Assembly (NCBI GenBank): GCA_015680905.1 | Contig: CM027380.1 | Coordinates: forward strand, 16,510,001-16,574,000 | Reading direction: 5' to 3' | Origin: Coptis chinensis | Lineage: Eukaryota; Streptophyta; Magnoliopsida; Ranunculales; Ranunculaceae | Length of the DNA: 64,000 bases | Part shown: piece after piece, positions 46,036-58,002 of the stretch | How positions within the stretch are numbered: position 1 is the first letter of the stretch | Layout of the letters: each line of letters starts with the position of its first letter | Made by a program: the position numbers and the translations under genes | The notes under the pieces: model-generated | The model's input: the letters and a program-made list of their open reading frames with translations, nothing else | Database searches by the model: none | Told to the model about the DNA's origin: nothing

Positions 46036-47245
46036 TACTTTTTTTAGTTTGAGGGGTATCGAAACTCGTTTTAAATATATAAGTATATAATAGGAATCGA
46101 TACTTTTTTTAGTTGGAGGGGTATCGAAACTCGTTTTAAATATATAAGTATATGATAAGTATCGATACTTTTTTTAGTTGGAGGAGTATCGAAACTCGTT
46201 TTAAATATATATGTATATGATAAGTATCGATACTTCTTTCAGTTGGAGGGGTATCGAAACTCGTTTTAAATATATAAGTATATAATATGAATCGATACTT
46301 CTTTTAGTTGGAGGGGTATCGAAACGCATTTTAAATATATAAGTATATGATAAGTATCGATACTTCTTTTAGTTGGAGGGGTATCGAAACTCGTTTTAAA
46401 TATATAAGTATATAATAGGAATTGATACTTCTTTTAGTCGGAGGGGTATCGAAACTCGTTTTAAATATATAAGTATATGATAAGTATCGATACTTCTTTT
46501 AGTTGGAGGGGTATCAAAACTCGTTTTAAATATATAAGTATATGATAAGTATCGATACTTCTTTTAGTTGGAGGGGTATCGAAACTCGTTTTAAATATAT
46601 AAGTATATAATAGGAATTGATACTTCTTTTAGTTGGAGGGGTATCGAAACTCGTTTTAAATATATAAGTATATGATAAGTATCGATACTTCTTTTAGTTG
46701 GAGGGGTATCGAAACTCGTTTTAAATATATAAGTATATGATAAGTATAGATACTTCTTTTAGTTGGAGGGGTATCGAAACTTGTTTTAAATATATAAGTA
46801 TATGATAAGTATCGATACTTCTTTTAGTCGGAGGGGTATCAAAACTTGTTTTAAATATATAAGTATATGATAAGTATCGATACTTCTTTTAGTTGGAGGG
46901 GTATCGAAACTCATTTTAAATATATAAGTATATGATAAGTATCGATACTTCTTTCAATTGGAGGGGTATCGAAACTCGTTTTAAATATATAAGTATATGA
47001 TAAGTATCGATACTTCTTTCAGTTGGAGGGGTATCGAAACTCGTTTTAAATATATAAGTATATGATAAGTATCGATACTTCTTTCAGTTGGAGGGGTATC
47101 AAAATTCGTTTTAAATATATAAGTATATGATAAGTATCAATACTTCTTTTAGTTTGAGGGGTATCGAAACTCGTTTTAAAAATATATAATTATATGATAA
47201 GTATCGATACTTCTTTTAGTTGGAGGGGTATCAAAACTGGGTTTA
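46036..47245. repeat. 65-bp tandem array, about 19 copies, with a palindrome in each unit
   Basis: Units contain AGTTGGAGGGGTATCGAAAC, then CGTTTTAAATATATAAG, then the 14-bp perfect palindrome AAGTATCGATACTT. Spacing is 65 bp (for example AGTTGG at 46501 and 46566). Divergence between units is low, so the array is recent or homogenised. It lies in the 3' untranslated region of the inner Tat element. Confidence 0.93.
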
Positions 47246-47499
47246 AAATTTATATACATGTTAGAGAAGAGGAGTTTATTTACTGTTTAAAGGTGGTAAA
47301 TATCATAAGTGTTGTATGCAAGAGGAATCTATAGAAAGCAAAAAGATATATTGTTCACATATCAAAAGGAGTTTTAGAAAGATTACAAAAGAAGGTTTAA
47401 ATTAGAATCAGCATTTAAAGCTTGTCATCGGGATCGTGGACAAAAAAATAAATGGATCATTGTATTAAGATTATAGTGACAGAGTAATAAGACAACAAA

Positions 47500-49972
47500 T
47501 TAAAGTGGAGTAAGATCCTCGTTGGGGTTCAAATCAGTTTTCTTTGCTCCAAGAAGGATGTCGAGATCAGCACTAAGAGTATTCATGAAAGTGTCAAGAT
47601 TAAAAGGTGAAGTAGATATCTCTGGGTCGTCAGTCTCAACAGCATCATTTACATGAAGGGTAGAATCTACAACATCGGTATCAACAGGTTCGGAGGGCAT
47701 CTCGCTCTCAGTGTCAGAATCTAGCCCTTTCTCTTCGACAACATCGTCAGGAATATATCTTCGTAAGCTTTTCATGGTCTCGGCCACATATTCCATATTG
47801 GCAGCATATGAAGCAACTTGGGCATGGGCTTTTTTCAGTTCAACTTTGAGATTGTTTTGTCGAGTCGTCCAGGCAGTTTTTTCAGTAGCAAAGGAGGTTT
47901 TGGTTTGAGTAAGTTCTTTCTCCATAGACTGATAAGATGCGGACAATTTCTCATTCATAACTGAGGTGTCATCAAAAAACTTCTTCATCTTGGTAGAATG
48001 TTGTTTTTCAGTCTCGAGAGTTTGCTCAAGATGATGTTTATCTTTCTTCAGTTGAGCATTTTCTTCTCTATATCGACGAAAGCAAGACATTTCATAATCA
48101 AATTGCCCCACCACAGCAATTTTGACTTGAGAAGGAGAATATATGATTTATGAATAATAAATAAGTAGATAAGAATAAGGAAAATCATAGAAACTTACTT
48201 TTTCAATAGAAGAACACAAAAGTTGAAATCGTTCATCGGAGCTGATTGCAGCAATTGCTCGCCTATCTCGAGGAAGTATAGTATTTGTCACAAAAGCTTC
48301 CCCGAGACCGGGTACTGCAGGTTCAGATAACAGAGAAGCAGTGTTTTGGACGTTGGTTTGATCTTGCATAACGAGTTTAACTTCAAAGTCACTGGAGGGC
48401 GAAGAAGAGGCAGAAGTAATAGGGTTTGTGTTAGGTGGAAGGGTGGAAGTTTTCGAAGGTAAAGTAATAGATGCAGTGTCAGTAGGTCTGATGGGTTTGC
48501 TTATTTTAGAGGCTAGTGGAGCCAAAGGATTGGATGGTTCTTTTCTTTTCTTCGAATGATGAATGGGATCGACATTTTTATCTCGGAAAGACGTAAGAGC
48601 TTGGGAAGAACTGCCATTCGTGGTTTTCTTTTTGCTCAAAATCTTATCCAATAATTTTAAGGATTTGAGAGGGACTTGTGAAATACGAGATGCCATATCT
48701 GTGAAACATAAACAATGCTGATCAAATACGTCATTCAAAAGAGGATAATTATATAAGTCAGGAATTTCTTGTTTGATTTGAGGAAAAAGATCTGCATTAA
48801 TTTTAAAACCAGTTTCTATATATGTAAAATAACATGGGGGAGTATTAACGGGTAGTTCAGTAAAGTTGAAAGTCGTTCGTAACGTTTGTTCAGAAGAACA
48901 AAGTTGTAAGGGACAGGGTTTGGAAGGTAAGGAATCTTGACCTCGAAGAACGGAATTCTTTAAGCAGTATAAAGGAGCAACATAGTTGGCGATATCCATG
49001 AGTTCGACAATCATTTTTGGGTTGCCATAAATATCAGCCCAGTTCGAACATTGATCTCTTTATTAGTGCCTTTTAGAAGGTCTGTTACTCTAGTAGATTC
49101 CCCAAGACTTCTCATCAAAGATGGTTTAGGAACTGAAATAAGCTCATAATAGTAGATAAGTCAGAATCAAGGCTCGAGATAAAGGAGAGGATATCGAAAG
49201 ATAACATACCATTGAGGTTAAAAACAGGGTGCGCCAAAGATGGAACTGCTATCGGTTCAAGTGATTCCCACCGACCAGAAACAATGATAGGGTATAATGG
49301 CTATCGAAAGTCATTATCTCGGTTTATCCTTATAATACCAGCACGGCCAATTCGTTTCTTAGGATAAAAATAACCACTGGGTACTTTCGTATCATGGTTA
49401 TTTTTCTCGTAATGTTCAAGAAAGGAATAGTGTTTTTGGATATCGATAAGACGAATTCTCTTCGAAGACCGGACATCGGGTTCAAGATGAGAATTGTAGA
49501 AGTTGCAAATGTACAACAATCTCTAGAAGTTGCCTGTGCCTTGACCAGGAGAGATGGTCAGATAGTTCAGTACTTCTCGATCAAGGGTAGAAAGGGGAAG
49601 GCATAAGCCGGCAGGCAATTGTCCAACAGTGATAATGGTGGTGTTGAGCTCGCCACTTTGGCATTGAGTTCCTTTTTTACTTCCAACATAGTGTCGAAGT
49701 TGGACGCAGTCTGGAATTTGATAGGCAACTCTAACTAGATATAAGTTGGGTCTTTCTAGAAAATAAGGGTCCAAGCCACCACTCCAAATACTCTGGTCAT
49801 CAATAATCTCGCGATCGGTGTCAGAATCAACAGTCTCGAATGGATGGCAGGGTAAACCATCAGCCAAATAGGAGGCATGCCATTCTGGTTCGGCAAACTC
49901 AGTTCGTTGGGATGACGAAGCAGAAGCGGACGAGTTGATGCGAGTGGCAAACTCAGTACTTTCGTTCGACAT
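47500..49972 (-). other. Antisense ORF region of the inner Tat element
   Basis: Open stretches on the minus strand at 49523-49972, 49301-49519, 48148-49014 and 47500-48114. The first has a Ser-rich start (MSNESTEFATRINSSASASS) and a conserved part (GLCLPLSTLDREVLNYLTIS) like the outer element's antisense region. The third has a Pro/Ser/Thr-rich end. The last is a coiled coil (ENAQLKKDKHHLEQTLETEK) with an acidic tail. The set resembles the Transposase_28-type antisense ORF known from Tat/Retand elements. The stretches may correspond to exons; I do not assemble them. Confidence 0.7.
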
Positions 49973-50685
49973 GGTGGTACCACTAAAAACAATAATTTTT
50001 TTATTAGAATTATATCATTTATCTGAGCTACTATCACTATATATAGTATAAGTATATAATATATTATGTAATAAGCACGTGTCGGTGTCTCGAGATGATA
50101 ATGTCGGGTTTCGAGGTGAAGAGGTGTGTCTCAAACGCATACGTTCTTGATGTCGAAGCCGGGATTGTTTCGAGAGCGTGCGTATAAAGTTAACATAAGT
50201 TTTTCTCCAAGCCATACTATCAAAGATTAGTGTTAAAAATCTAATTAGTATAAGGGTACACAGGTAATATTCAAGTATTCAAAACCTAAACACTAAGTAA
50301 CATAATCTAAAAAAAAGAAGATGGTAAGATCAGTTAAAATATTTTCAAGAAACTATGAAATCGGAATAAGAAATAACATATTAAGTTACTTTGTAATACT
50401 AACCTGATATTGTACAGAAGAATTTGTTGAAAGTAACAGCAAGTACAGACAAAATGAAGCTTTTCTGAAGAAGATAGTGGTAGTGAAGTTTGGAAAGATA
50501 AAGCTTTTTGGGGAAAGTGAAGAGAGAGAAAGCTGTGAAACTCTTTTTATATTGAAAATTTCATGATAACTGTTCAGATTTCTAGGTGTAACCGCCTGAT
50601 TTTTTTAAATTTTTAAAATTTGAAACTGTTCATATTCTGATAGATTCTCGAAGCATTCAAATTTTGCAGGTTGAAATTTGAAAGT

Positions 50686-51062
50686 TTCGAGAGGGGGCGA
50701 TGTCGTGGGCAAATATTGTCAATTCGATATTTCGGCGGTTATTATCGATATTTTGTATTACAATTGATATGTTACAGGAAAGCGGGAAAAGGAAGGAAGA
50801 AGGAGAGGATGGACACATGTCAAGAGGGGATTGGTCCAAGCTATTCTAAAAGAACTATAAATAGACTAGCAAGAAAAAGATTATTTCATTGGAGATCATT
50901 ACAACAAAATGGAAAACTGAGAGTAAGAGAGAGAAAAAGAGAGAATACTGTAACCAATATTATTACTCAAGAACAAAGATTATTTCAACTTGATTTCAAT
51001 CTTGATCTTTCATCTTAGCAATTCATTATTGTTAATAGTGGTCAGTTTCTTAGATCACTACA
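50686..51062 (+). repeat. Polypurine tract and 3' LTR of the inner element
   Basis: GAGAGGGGGCGA at about 50689-50700 is followed by the 362-bp LTR (50701-51062). It ends ATCACTACA before the GTGAC duplication. Confidence 0.95.
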
Positions 51063-51067
51063 GTGAC

Positions 51068-51316
51068 CGCGGAACCCTAAACCGCGGACGTGACATAGGT
51101 ACGGCGGAAAGAGGGACCGAAGGATGGAAAGACAGGTGGACGAACCAGATGAAGTGGAGAAGGGGTATAAAAAGAAGAGGATGGAGAAAAGAAAGGGAGG
51201 CCGCATAGTGAAAGGAAAAGAGGGGAGAGAAAGGAAAAGAGAGAGAGAGGGAAAGACTAGTAAGAGCTTGAGTTTTTAGCTCTTCGACTCATACTTGTAG
51301 TTTTTAGGTTCATACA
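51068..51316 (+). repeat. 3' LTR of the outer element, right piece
   Basis: Continues the LTR (CGCGGAACCCTAAACCGCGG onward) after the inner element's target-site duplication and ends GTTCATACA at 51316. CTGAG follows, the target duplication of the outer insertion. Confidence 0.93.
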
Positions 51317-51321
51317 CTGAG

Positions 51322-52433
51322 GTTTGTGTAATCAAGACAGCGATATTTCGCTTCCGATAACGACATTTCACATTTCACATATTTCTTTTCTTGGTTTCTT
51401 CTTTGAACAATTCTTAGATGTGGGAAGATGCGACTTGGTAAATCTAAGAACTATTCAAAGAGTAAGAGAGAGATAGAACACTAATCAAAGTCCAATGAGA
51501 ATTAGTCATTTTAATTCTTCTCCACTATATCAAGATTCAAATGTATATGCTTATCAATAGAGAGGGAATTAAATCCTAAAGTATATCGTGCATGCCAATT
51601 AACATATTGCCAGTGTTTCCTCTCTCTTTTTTGATAGGAAACTTCCATTAAACCAATGTTTTTCTCCTGTTAACAATCGAACCAATATGCTAGTGGAGTG
51701 GGTAGATATTCAGGCCCACTAATGATGATGAGGCATATTAGAGTGCATCACAACATAGATCATGGTCGGTTTGCGTGGTTAGTTTAATAAAGGAGATTAA
51801 CCAAGTATTTGTCAATAACGGAAGGAACCTAGCTTTATGATGTACTGAGTAATCATTATGATAAACACTCATTCCGTAGAATAATACTTGGTGCTTCTTA
51901 AGATATTCACAAGAAAACATTAGGAAGCAAGTTAGATTGTTAGAACTTGAGCCAAGCTTGACATCAATGTATGCACTATGCACTTATGCAGTCTGCCACT
52001 CAGTTTAATTCGGTTTTTAGCTATGGTTTGTTGCAAGTTTGTCCCAGTTAGTATAGGCCCACTGCTCAAAGAGAATTGAAATGTGTCCCAAATTCGTCGG
52101 AGTTTTTATTAGAACCATATTTCAATTCTCTAGACCAAAGACAAATATCCTCCAAGATGCTGAAAACCCAAAATATGTTCCAAAACTACAGTACTTATTC
52201 CGAGAAGTTTGGCATTTTATGGCCTGTTGAATGAAAAAAATTGATTACCGGTAATCTGAAAAAAAATAGATACTTACACAGTTTGGGATTTTGGAATTCC
52301 GGAAATCTGGAAAACTGAAATTCACACTATTTTGACCCATGCTACATTTTGATTTTGATTCATTTCGGAATCATCAATAAAATATTTTCACCCTATATTG
52401 TTTTTTTCATTTTTTTTTTTGAAAAATCAAAAT
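51322..52433. other. Spacer between the Tat nest and the LINE
   Basis: AT-rich, with no recognisable gene or element. The minus-strand ORF at 51738-51983 has no motif. The last bases are the LINE target-site duplication. Confidence 0.45.
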
Positions 52434-52550
52434 ATCTGGTAGAATTCTTTTTTTTTTTTTTCAATAATACCATATATATTCATAAATAAACCACTAAACC
52501 ACTACATGGGTAATCTTGTCTGTCAGGATACATTGTGGTAGCTGATCTAT

Positions 52551-54043
52551 TTACTGCAGATGGGAGGCCCATTTTGCCAACAAATGTGCCTCACCATTAG
52601 ACCTCCTGTTTATCCACTTAAACTTACAAAACACAAAATCAGAGCTTAACTTAACAACATAATCTCTCAAGCTCTCATACATCCATGAACAAGACTGGCT
52701 ATTTAAAGCCTTAATAACCTCTAAACAGTCCCCTTCTATGTACACTGCATTCCACCCAAAGGCAAGAGCAAACCCTATTGCCACCTCAGCCGCAACCATC
52801 TCTGCTTCCTCTGCAGACCTGGCTTGGAACTTTCTAGTGCCTGCCCCTACCACTCTACCTTCCGAGTCCCAAGCTATTGTTCCAGCTGCTACCTCTCCTA
52901 AAGTAACCTGAAAAGCAGCATCAAACCTTATGTTAATACAATCATTAGGAATCTCAGGGAACATAGAGTCTAAATCATATTTAGACTGGTCAAAAGTAGA
53001 CTCAGGGGGGTTAGAATTCTCATTCTGAATGTTGCTTTCTGTAAAACCATTGTTACATTTGCAGGCCTCCACCTCGCTTCTTCTAAGAGTTCTCCCTTTG
53101 TTTGGTACCCTATGTTCAAACTTTGCTTCATTTCTTGTTTTCCAAATGTTGTGTAGCAGGTAGCAAGCCTGAACTCCTACCTGAGATATATGTTGGCTCT
53201 TGCTATTGCACCAACTAAGGAATTTTGTAATCCATTCTTTGGCATTATTTCTACCCTTGCTTTCCATTCTCAGACCTAAGCCTGATAAGAACCACAGAAT
53301 TCTAAACCATTCACAGTCAAAAAACAGATGACTATCTGTTTCCAAACTTTGTAGCACAAGGGGCAGGAGAAATCCCCCAACATCTTCCTAGAAGCCAGCC
53401 TCTCCCCCATTGGCAAAGCATACATATACGCTTTCCAAATGAACATCTGGAGATTAGCTGGTATTCTAGCTTTCCAAAGGAACTTCACAGTTTTTTTATT
53501 AAAGCTAGAACTCTGCCCTATACCATTATCCATAGATATGTGTTTGTAGGCAGATTTCACTGTGAATCTCCCTGACTTCTCCCCACTCCAAACCATCCTA
53601 TCTTTTCCCAGACCCAAAGGTCTGATCAGAACTTCCTTGATTCTTGCAACTAGGAAAGGAGGGAAGAAGGCTGTGAGCTTGGCCTCATCCCATCCAGTCC
53701 TATCCTCATGGAACAGGTCAACCACATGGAGATCTTCAAGTCTGGGATCCTCCATCCCTAGTTCTCTCAAAGTCTTGGGTTTCTCATTACAGATCACCCA
53801 AGGGTCATCCAGAACAGATGTGGAAGTACCACTATGGATCCCCCAGACCAACCCTCCACTAATGAGATTGAAAGTTTTGTGTATGCCTTTCCAAAAGAAA
53901 GAGGCATACCCAGGTGGTTTCCAAACCTCCCCAATCCAGTTTTTTCCATATATACTAGCAAGGGTCTTTGTCCATATAGATTCAATGTCAGTAGCAGCTT
54001 TCCAAGGAAGCTTGGCTAGCATAGCTACATTTATGTCTCTCAT
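52551..54043 (-). pseudogene. LINE ORF2 zinc-binding and RNase H part
   Basis: The zf-RVT region (FTVKSAYKHISM, IPANLQMFIWKAYMYALPMG, FSCPLCYKVWKQ) crosses a frame change near 53330. An RVT_3 RNase H follows (NIRFDAAFQ, EEAEMVAAEVA, VYIEGDCLEVIKAL, EAHLLAKWASHLQ), with its acidic residues kept. It ends at 52551, about 90 bases before the poly-A tail. The cassette at 10893-11290 carries a piece of the same kind of domain. Confidence 0.85.
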
Positions 54044-55113
54044 CTTCCTGAACCCCAGTCCTCCTTCAGACTTGGGTTTACATAAGTTGTCCCACCCAAT
54101 GGTATGGACACTTTTTGATTTTCAGAACCATGCCAAAAAAACACTCTACATGCTTTGTCTATTTTGTCACAGGTAGACATGGGAAGCATATAAGTAGACA
54201 TATCATATAGAGGAATGGCTTGTACCACAGACTGGATTAAGGTAGCCCTTCCAGCCTGTGAGAGTACCTTAGCCTTCCAGCCTTTAATCTTATTGTAGAT
54301 CTTGTCCACTAAGAAGTCAAAATCCTCTGCCTTCCTTTGAGAAAGCATAATAGGGATCCCTAAATACTTATCCTTTGGGTCAAAAAGTCTCATCTTCCAG
54401 AACTTTTTTAACTTTATTTTGTTTCTAAACTTGATGTTTCTGCTAAAAAACATGCTTGACTTATCAAAATTAATCAATTGACCAGAAGCATCATAGAAGT
54501 CTTAGAGGATGTCTTTAAGGTGACCCCCATCCTCAAGATTACCTCTAGTGAACAGGATTAAGTCATTAGCATAGAGGAGGTGGGAGATGGGAGGAGAAGC
54601 TCTCCTGATCTTAATCCCATAGACTTTCTCCTCAGCCTCAGCTTTTGCAATCATCCTTGATAGAGCCTCAGACATGATGATAAAGAGATAAGGTGATAAA
54701 GGATCACCCTGTCTGAGGCCTCTTTCAGGGATGATCTTATTAAGAGGACTCCCATTCAAAAGGACTTGGAAGGAAACAGTAGATATACATTGCTTAATCA
54801 ATCTTCTCCATCTTTGGCTAAACCCCAGCCTCTCAAAGATGTTATCCACCAGAGACCATTCAACTCTATCATAGGCTTTTGCCATATCCATCTTTAAAGC
54901 AACCCACCCATGATTCTTGTCTTTCATGTTTTTCATGTGATGAAACAGTTCACAAGCCAACCTAGTATTATCCCCTATGTTTCTCCCTTTTATGAAGGCC
55001 CCTTGAAAGGGAGAAACAATTTTATTTAGGTGCCTCTTTAACCTATTGGCTAAAATCTTTGAAATGACTTTATAACAAAAATTGCAGAGACTGATAGGCC
55101 TAAGATTTGCCAC
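54040..55113 (-). pseudogene. LINE ORF2 reverse transcriptase part
   Basis: Reads ANLRPISLCNFCYKVISKIL, PFQGAFIKGRNIGDN, LKMDMAKAYDRVEW and ERGLRQGDPLSPYLFIIM. The catalytic motif appears as YANDL where the family has [FY]ADD, an Asp-to-Asn change that should abolish activity. A stop near 54500 separates the thumb part (54040-54477, LGIPIMLSQRKAEDF). Confidence 0.88.
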
Positions 55114-55183
55114 AGTCTCAAGATTGTTTATCTTAGGAATAAGGGCAATATAAGTTTCATTAAAAGTAGGGTTAAGCTCCCCC

Positions 55184-56626
55184 TTAGTAAAAAAAATCCT
55201 TCACAAAGGCAACAATACTGCTACCCACTATGTCCCAGGTGTTTTGATAAAAACACCCTTGGAACCCATCAGGTCTAGGAGCCTTAAGGCTGCCCATCTT
55301 TTTAACAGTTCTCCAAATATCCTCATAAGTAGGAATGGCAGTAAGGCTCTCATTTTCCTTAGCAGTGATACAGGGTTTGAACAAATTGAGGATGCTATCA
55401 TTTCTATGGGGATGGTCAGAGTTGAAGAGAGCTCTAAAGTAGGAGTTTATATTCTCCCCTACTTCAGTTCTCCCCACACTCCATCCTCCCCCTTGCTTCT
55501 GTAGCTTATCAATGTTGTTCTTCCTTCTTCTGAAGATGGTTGAGAGGTGTTTTTTCCACCCTCCTTCAGCCAATGAATAGTGGATTTCTGTTTCCAAAAA
55601 CTTTCCTCCTTAACCAACCACTCAAACAGCTCAGTTTTTAAGCCTTTTGCTTTTTCATAGTTGGTTAGGGAGAAAGGTTTTTTCAACACATCTTCTAGTT
55701 CTTTATTAACTTTTTTAATATTAGTAAAAATGTTGCCAAACACCTTCTTATTCCAAATAGAAAGATGTTGCTGTGTCATCTTATGTTTAAGGATAACATT
55801 AATATCAGGCAAGTCATGAGAAATAGAATTCCAAGCAGTATCTATAACAGGCATGCAAGTATTATCAGTGAACCACATATTGTAGAATCTAAAAGGTTTA
55901 TCATGTTCAGCTCTATTATCATCCTTAGCATTAAGATTTATCATGATAGACAGGTGATCAGAGCTAGCATTAACAATATTATACACATGCATGTTAGGAA
56001 AGAGGATAACCCAGGCATCAGTAGCCATAGCTCTATCTAGTCTCTCTATGATATGACTTTGAGGGGCTCTGTTATTGCTCCAAGTATACTTAGGGCCCTT
56101 AAACCCTAGGTCAATCAACTTAAGGTCATTTATCAGCCCATTAAACTCCACCATACTCTTATCAAAAATACTCCTACCCCCTATTTGTTTCATTGAGAGA
56201 TGTAATGGCATTGAAATCCCCAAACATACACCAAGGTCCAGGAATCAGGGTAGCTACATCCCTGAGCTCAGACCAAACTTTATGTCTATTACATGCTAAG
56301 GGTTCCCCATAAACAAAGGAAAAAAACCAAGATTCAATGCAATAATAATTATTCAGTTTACCTGTCACTTGGTTCCTAGTTGCCCCCAAGATTTCCAGGT
56401 CCACCCAATCTTTCCAGAGAACAGCAAGTCCCCCACTCAGCCCCATAGTTGGAACACAGAAACATCCCCTATACTTAACCATCCTACTTATCCCTTGCAT
56501 CCTTTCAATACCAACCTTTGTTTCAGACAGACATATAATATCAGGGTCAAATCTACCTATTAAGTCCTTTAGATTTTGAATTGCCATGGAGGAACTGATT
56601 CCCCGGTAATTCCAGGCTTGTATCAT
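55184..56626 (-). pseudogene. LINE ORF2 endonuclease part
   Basis: Starts MIQAWNYRGISSSMAIQNL, the usual WNxRG start of plant LINE AP-endonuclease domains. Next come ICLSETKV (catalytic Glu), MFGDFNAI (Asp-x-Asn) and SSDHLSIMINL (Ser-Asp-His), so the key residues are kept. The frame shifts near 56200 and again near 55500. The part ends before the RT block. Confidence 0.85.
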
Positions 56627-58002
56627 GGTTGACGAGGCAGCTGTTGTGGGACAGCTGCTGCGAACCCTGGAGGAGACACCAGACCCCCACTGCTTCCAAA
56701 CTCATCACTACCACAAATATTACCTTTACCAACCCCACTTCCCTCATCATCTCCACTGAACTTACCTGAACATTCCCCCTTATGTTGTTTCTTATCTATG
56801 TAGGATCTCTTTCTTATCACCAAGGAATCATCCACAGCTATTGGCTTTGGTTGTGGGAATTTTATCTGAGTAAAGTTGTCCTCAGAGTCGTACCCACCTC
56901 CTTCCAAGCTTCCTTGAGCAAGGTCCACAGGCACGTTCCCAATAGACACTTCCTCTTGCACCCCACCATTCTGAACCCCCAAATTATTACCAGCCTCTAG
57001 AGAGTTATACTCTTCACCCCATTCTGTAAACACATCTGAGGGAATTTGATCTTCTGGGATGGAGTGTCCCGAGATGTCAGATGGGATGGTAGAATCCAGA
57101 GATCTATTCGAGATAGATGTTTCAGTTGATACCATTGAATCACTAGAAATACTAATAACTGGTGCTTCTTCAGGTATGAGCAAGTGTCCCAGTCCTCTGG
57201 CTCTCAGATCATCAGCCTCTCTTTTCGCTCTTTTTGATTGTTTTACTACCATTCTAATACAATATCTTTCCCATTCACCATCATCCATTTTTTCAAACTT
57301 TCTCCCATAACTTACAAGGAATTTTCGTTTTTCTCCCACACCAACCCCTTGTATTGAGCCAGCTCTCCGTTTAACCGACCCTTTACCTTTTCCTCGAGAC
57401 ACCAACGTCTTAAAACCCCTTCCACGTGGAGGTAATCCAGATAACCTGAAAGAGGGTTGTTTTGTTCCAGCTAATGGGTTGGTTTGAGGAATCCCATCTC
57501 TTTTGGTATTCTCAAGAAAAGGTATAAGTGTCTTGGAACAAGGTGAGAGAAATTTTGGCGAGGCGTGATCATCTCCAGATTTGTTTCCTGTTCCCAAAGA
57601 TCCTTCCATCAGAGCTAGAGCCCCTAGGCCTCCATCTGTATGTTCTAGAGATGCCGAATTTTCCTCTTGGGCTTTATGAACCCCATCCACCATAATCACC
57701 TTTTGTATATCCAGATCCATCTCTGAAGAACCCAAGCCCCAGATAACTAAGGCTTGTTCCTTATGTGCTGGTCCATGGCCCAACCTCAGGAAAGCCCCTT
57801 GGGCTTCTTCAGTCTCAGTCTCGAGGGCTTGGGCCCGACTTACCATTTGTTGATTTCCACCAACAAAATTCTGGCCCTCCATGTCAGCATCCCCAACGGC
57901 TACTGATACAGAATTCTTCAAAGCTGATCCATCCGTTTTGACTTCTGTCAGACCAGGCCGTTTCTCCTCTGCCTCCCTTGTCCTATTATCCACCCCCAAC
58001 AA
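56623..58002 (-). pseudogene. LINE ORF1 C-terminal extension in shifted frame
   Basis: 459 residues, Gly/Ser- and charge-rich, including a basic block (GKGKGSVKRRAGSIQGVGVG) and KSKR-type segments. It overlaps the end of the zinc-knuckle ORF by 17 bases in another frame and ends just at the ORF2 start near 56626. Plant LINE ORF1 proteins often have long low-complexity tails, so this is most likely the tail after a frameshift. Confidence 0.65.

Larger units (their letters stand above)
38210..51067 (+). mobile_element. Inner Tat-lineage LTR retrotransposon nested in an LTR
   Basis: Element 38215-51062 (12.85 kb), flanked by GTGAC at 38210-38214 and 51063-51067. Both LTRs are 362 bp and differ at about 12 positions (3.3%), implying roughly 1.3 million years at 1.3e-8 substitutions per site per year (inference). 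It has gag, protease, RT, two RNase H domains and integrase, followed by two tandem arrays, an acidic antisense ORF, a longer antisense region, and a polypurine tract (GAGAGGGGGCGA). The coding region has relatively few breaks (roughly six to eight), so it is a fairly young fossil. Confidence 0.96.
27183..51321 (+). mobile_element. Outer Tat-lineage LTR retrotransposon, with nested insertions
   Basis: The element runs 27188-51316 with 5-bp target-site duplications CTGAG at 27183-27187 and 51317-51321. Its own length is about 10.3 kb after subtracting a hAT element (32839-33825) and an inner Tat element (38215-51062, plus its duplicated 5 bp). Order: 5' LTR, primer-binding site, gag, protease, RT, RNase H, second RNase H, integrase, tandem array, antisense ORF region, 3' LTR. 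By-eye LTR divergence of about 6% suggests roughly 2 million years at a commonly used plant rate. The coding region is a fossil with many breaks (about ten). Confidence 0.95.

Noticed and set aside
53562-54176. 204-residue plus-strand ORF inside the LINE
   Set aside because: Shadow of the LINE ORF2, whose minus-strand frames carry clear RT and zinc-binding motifs.
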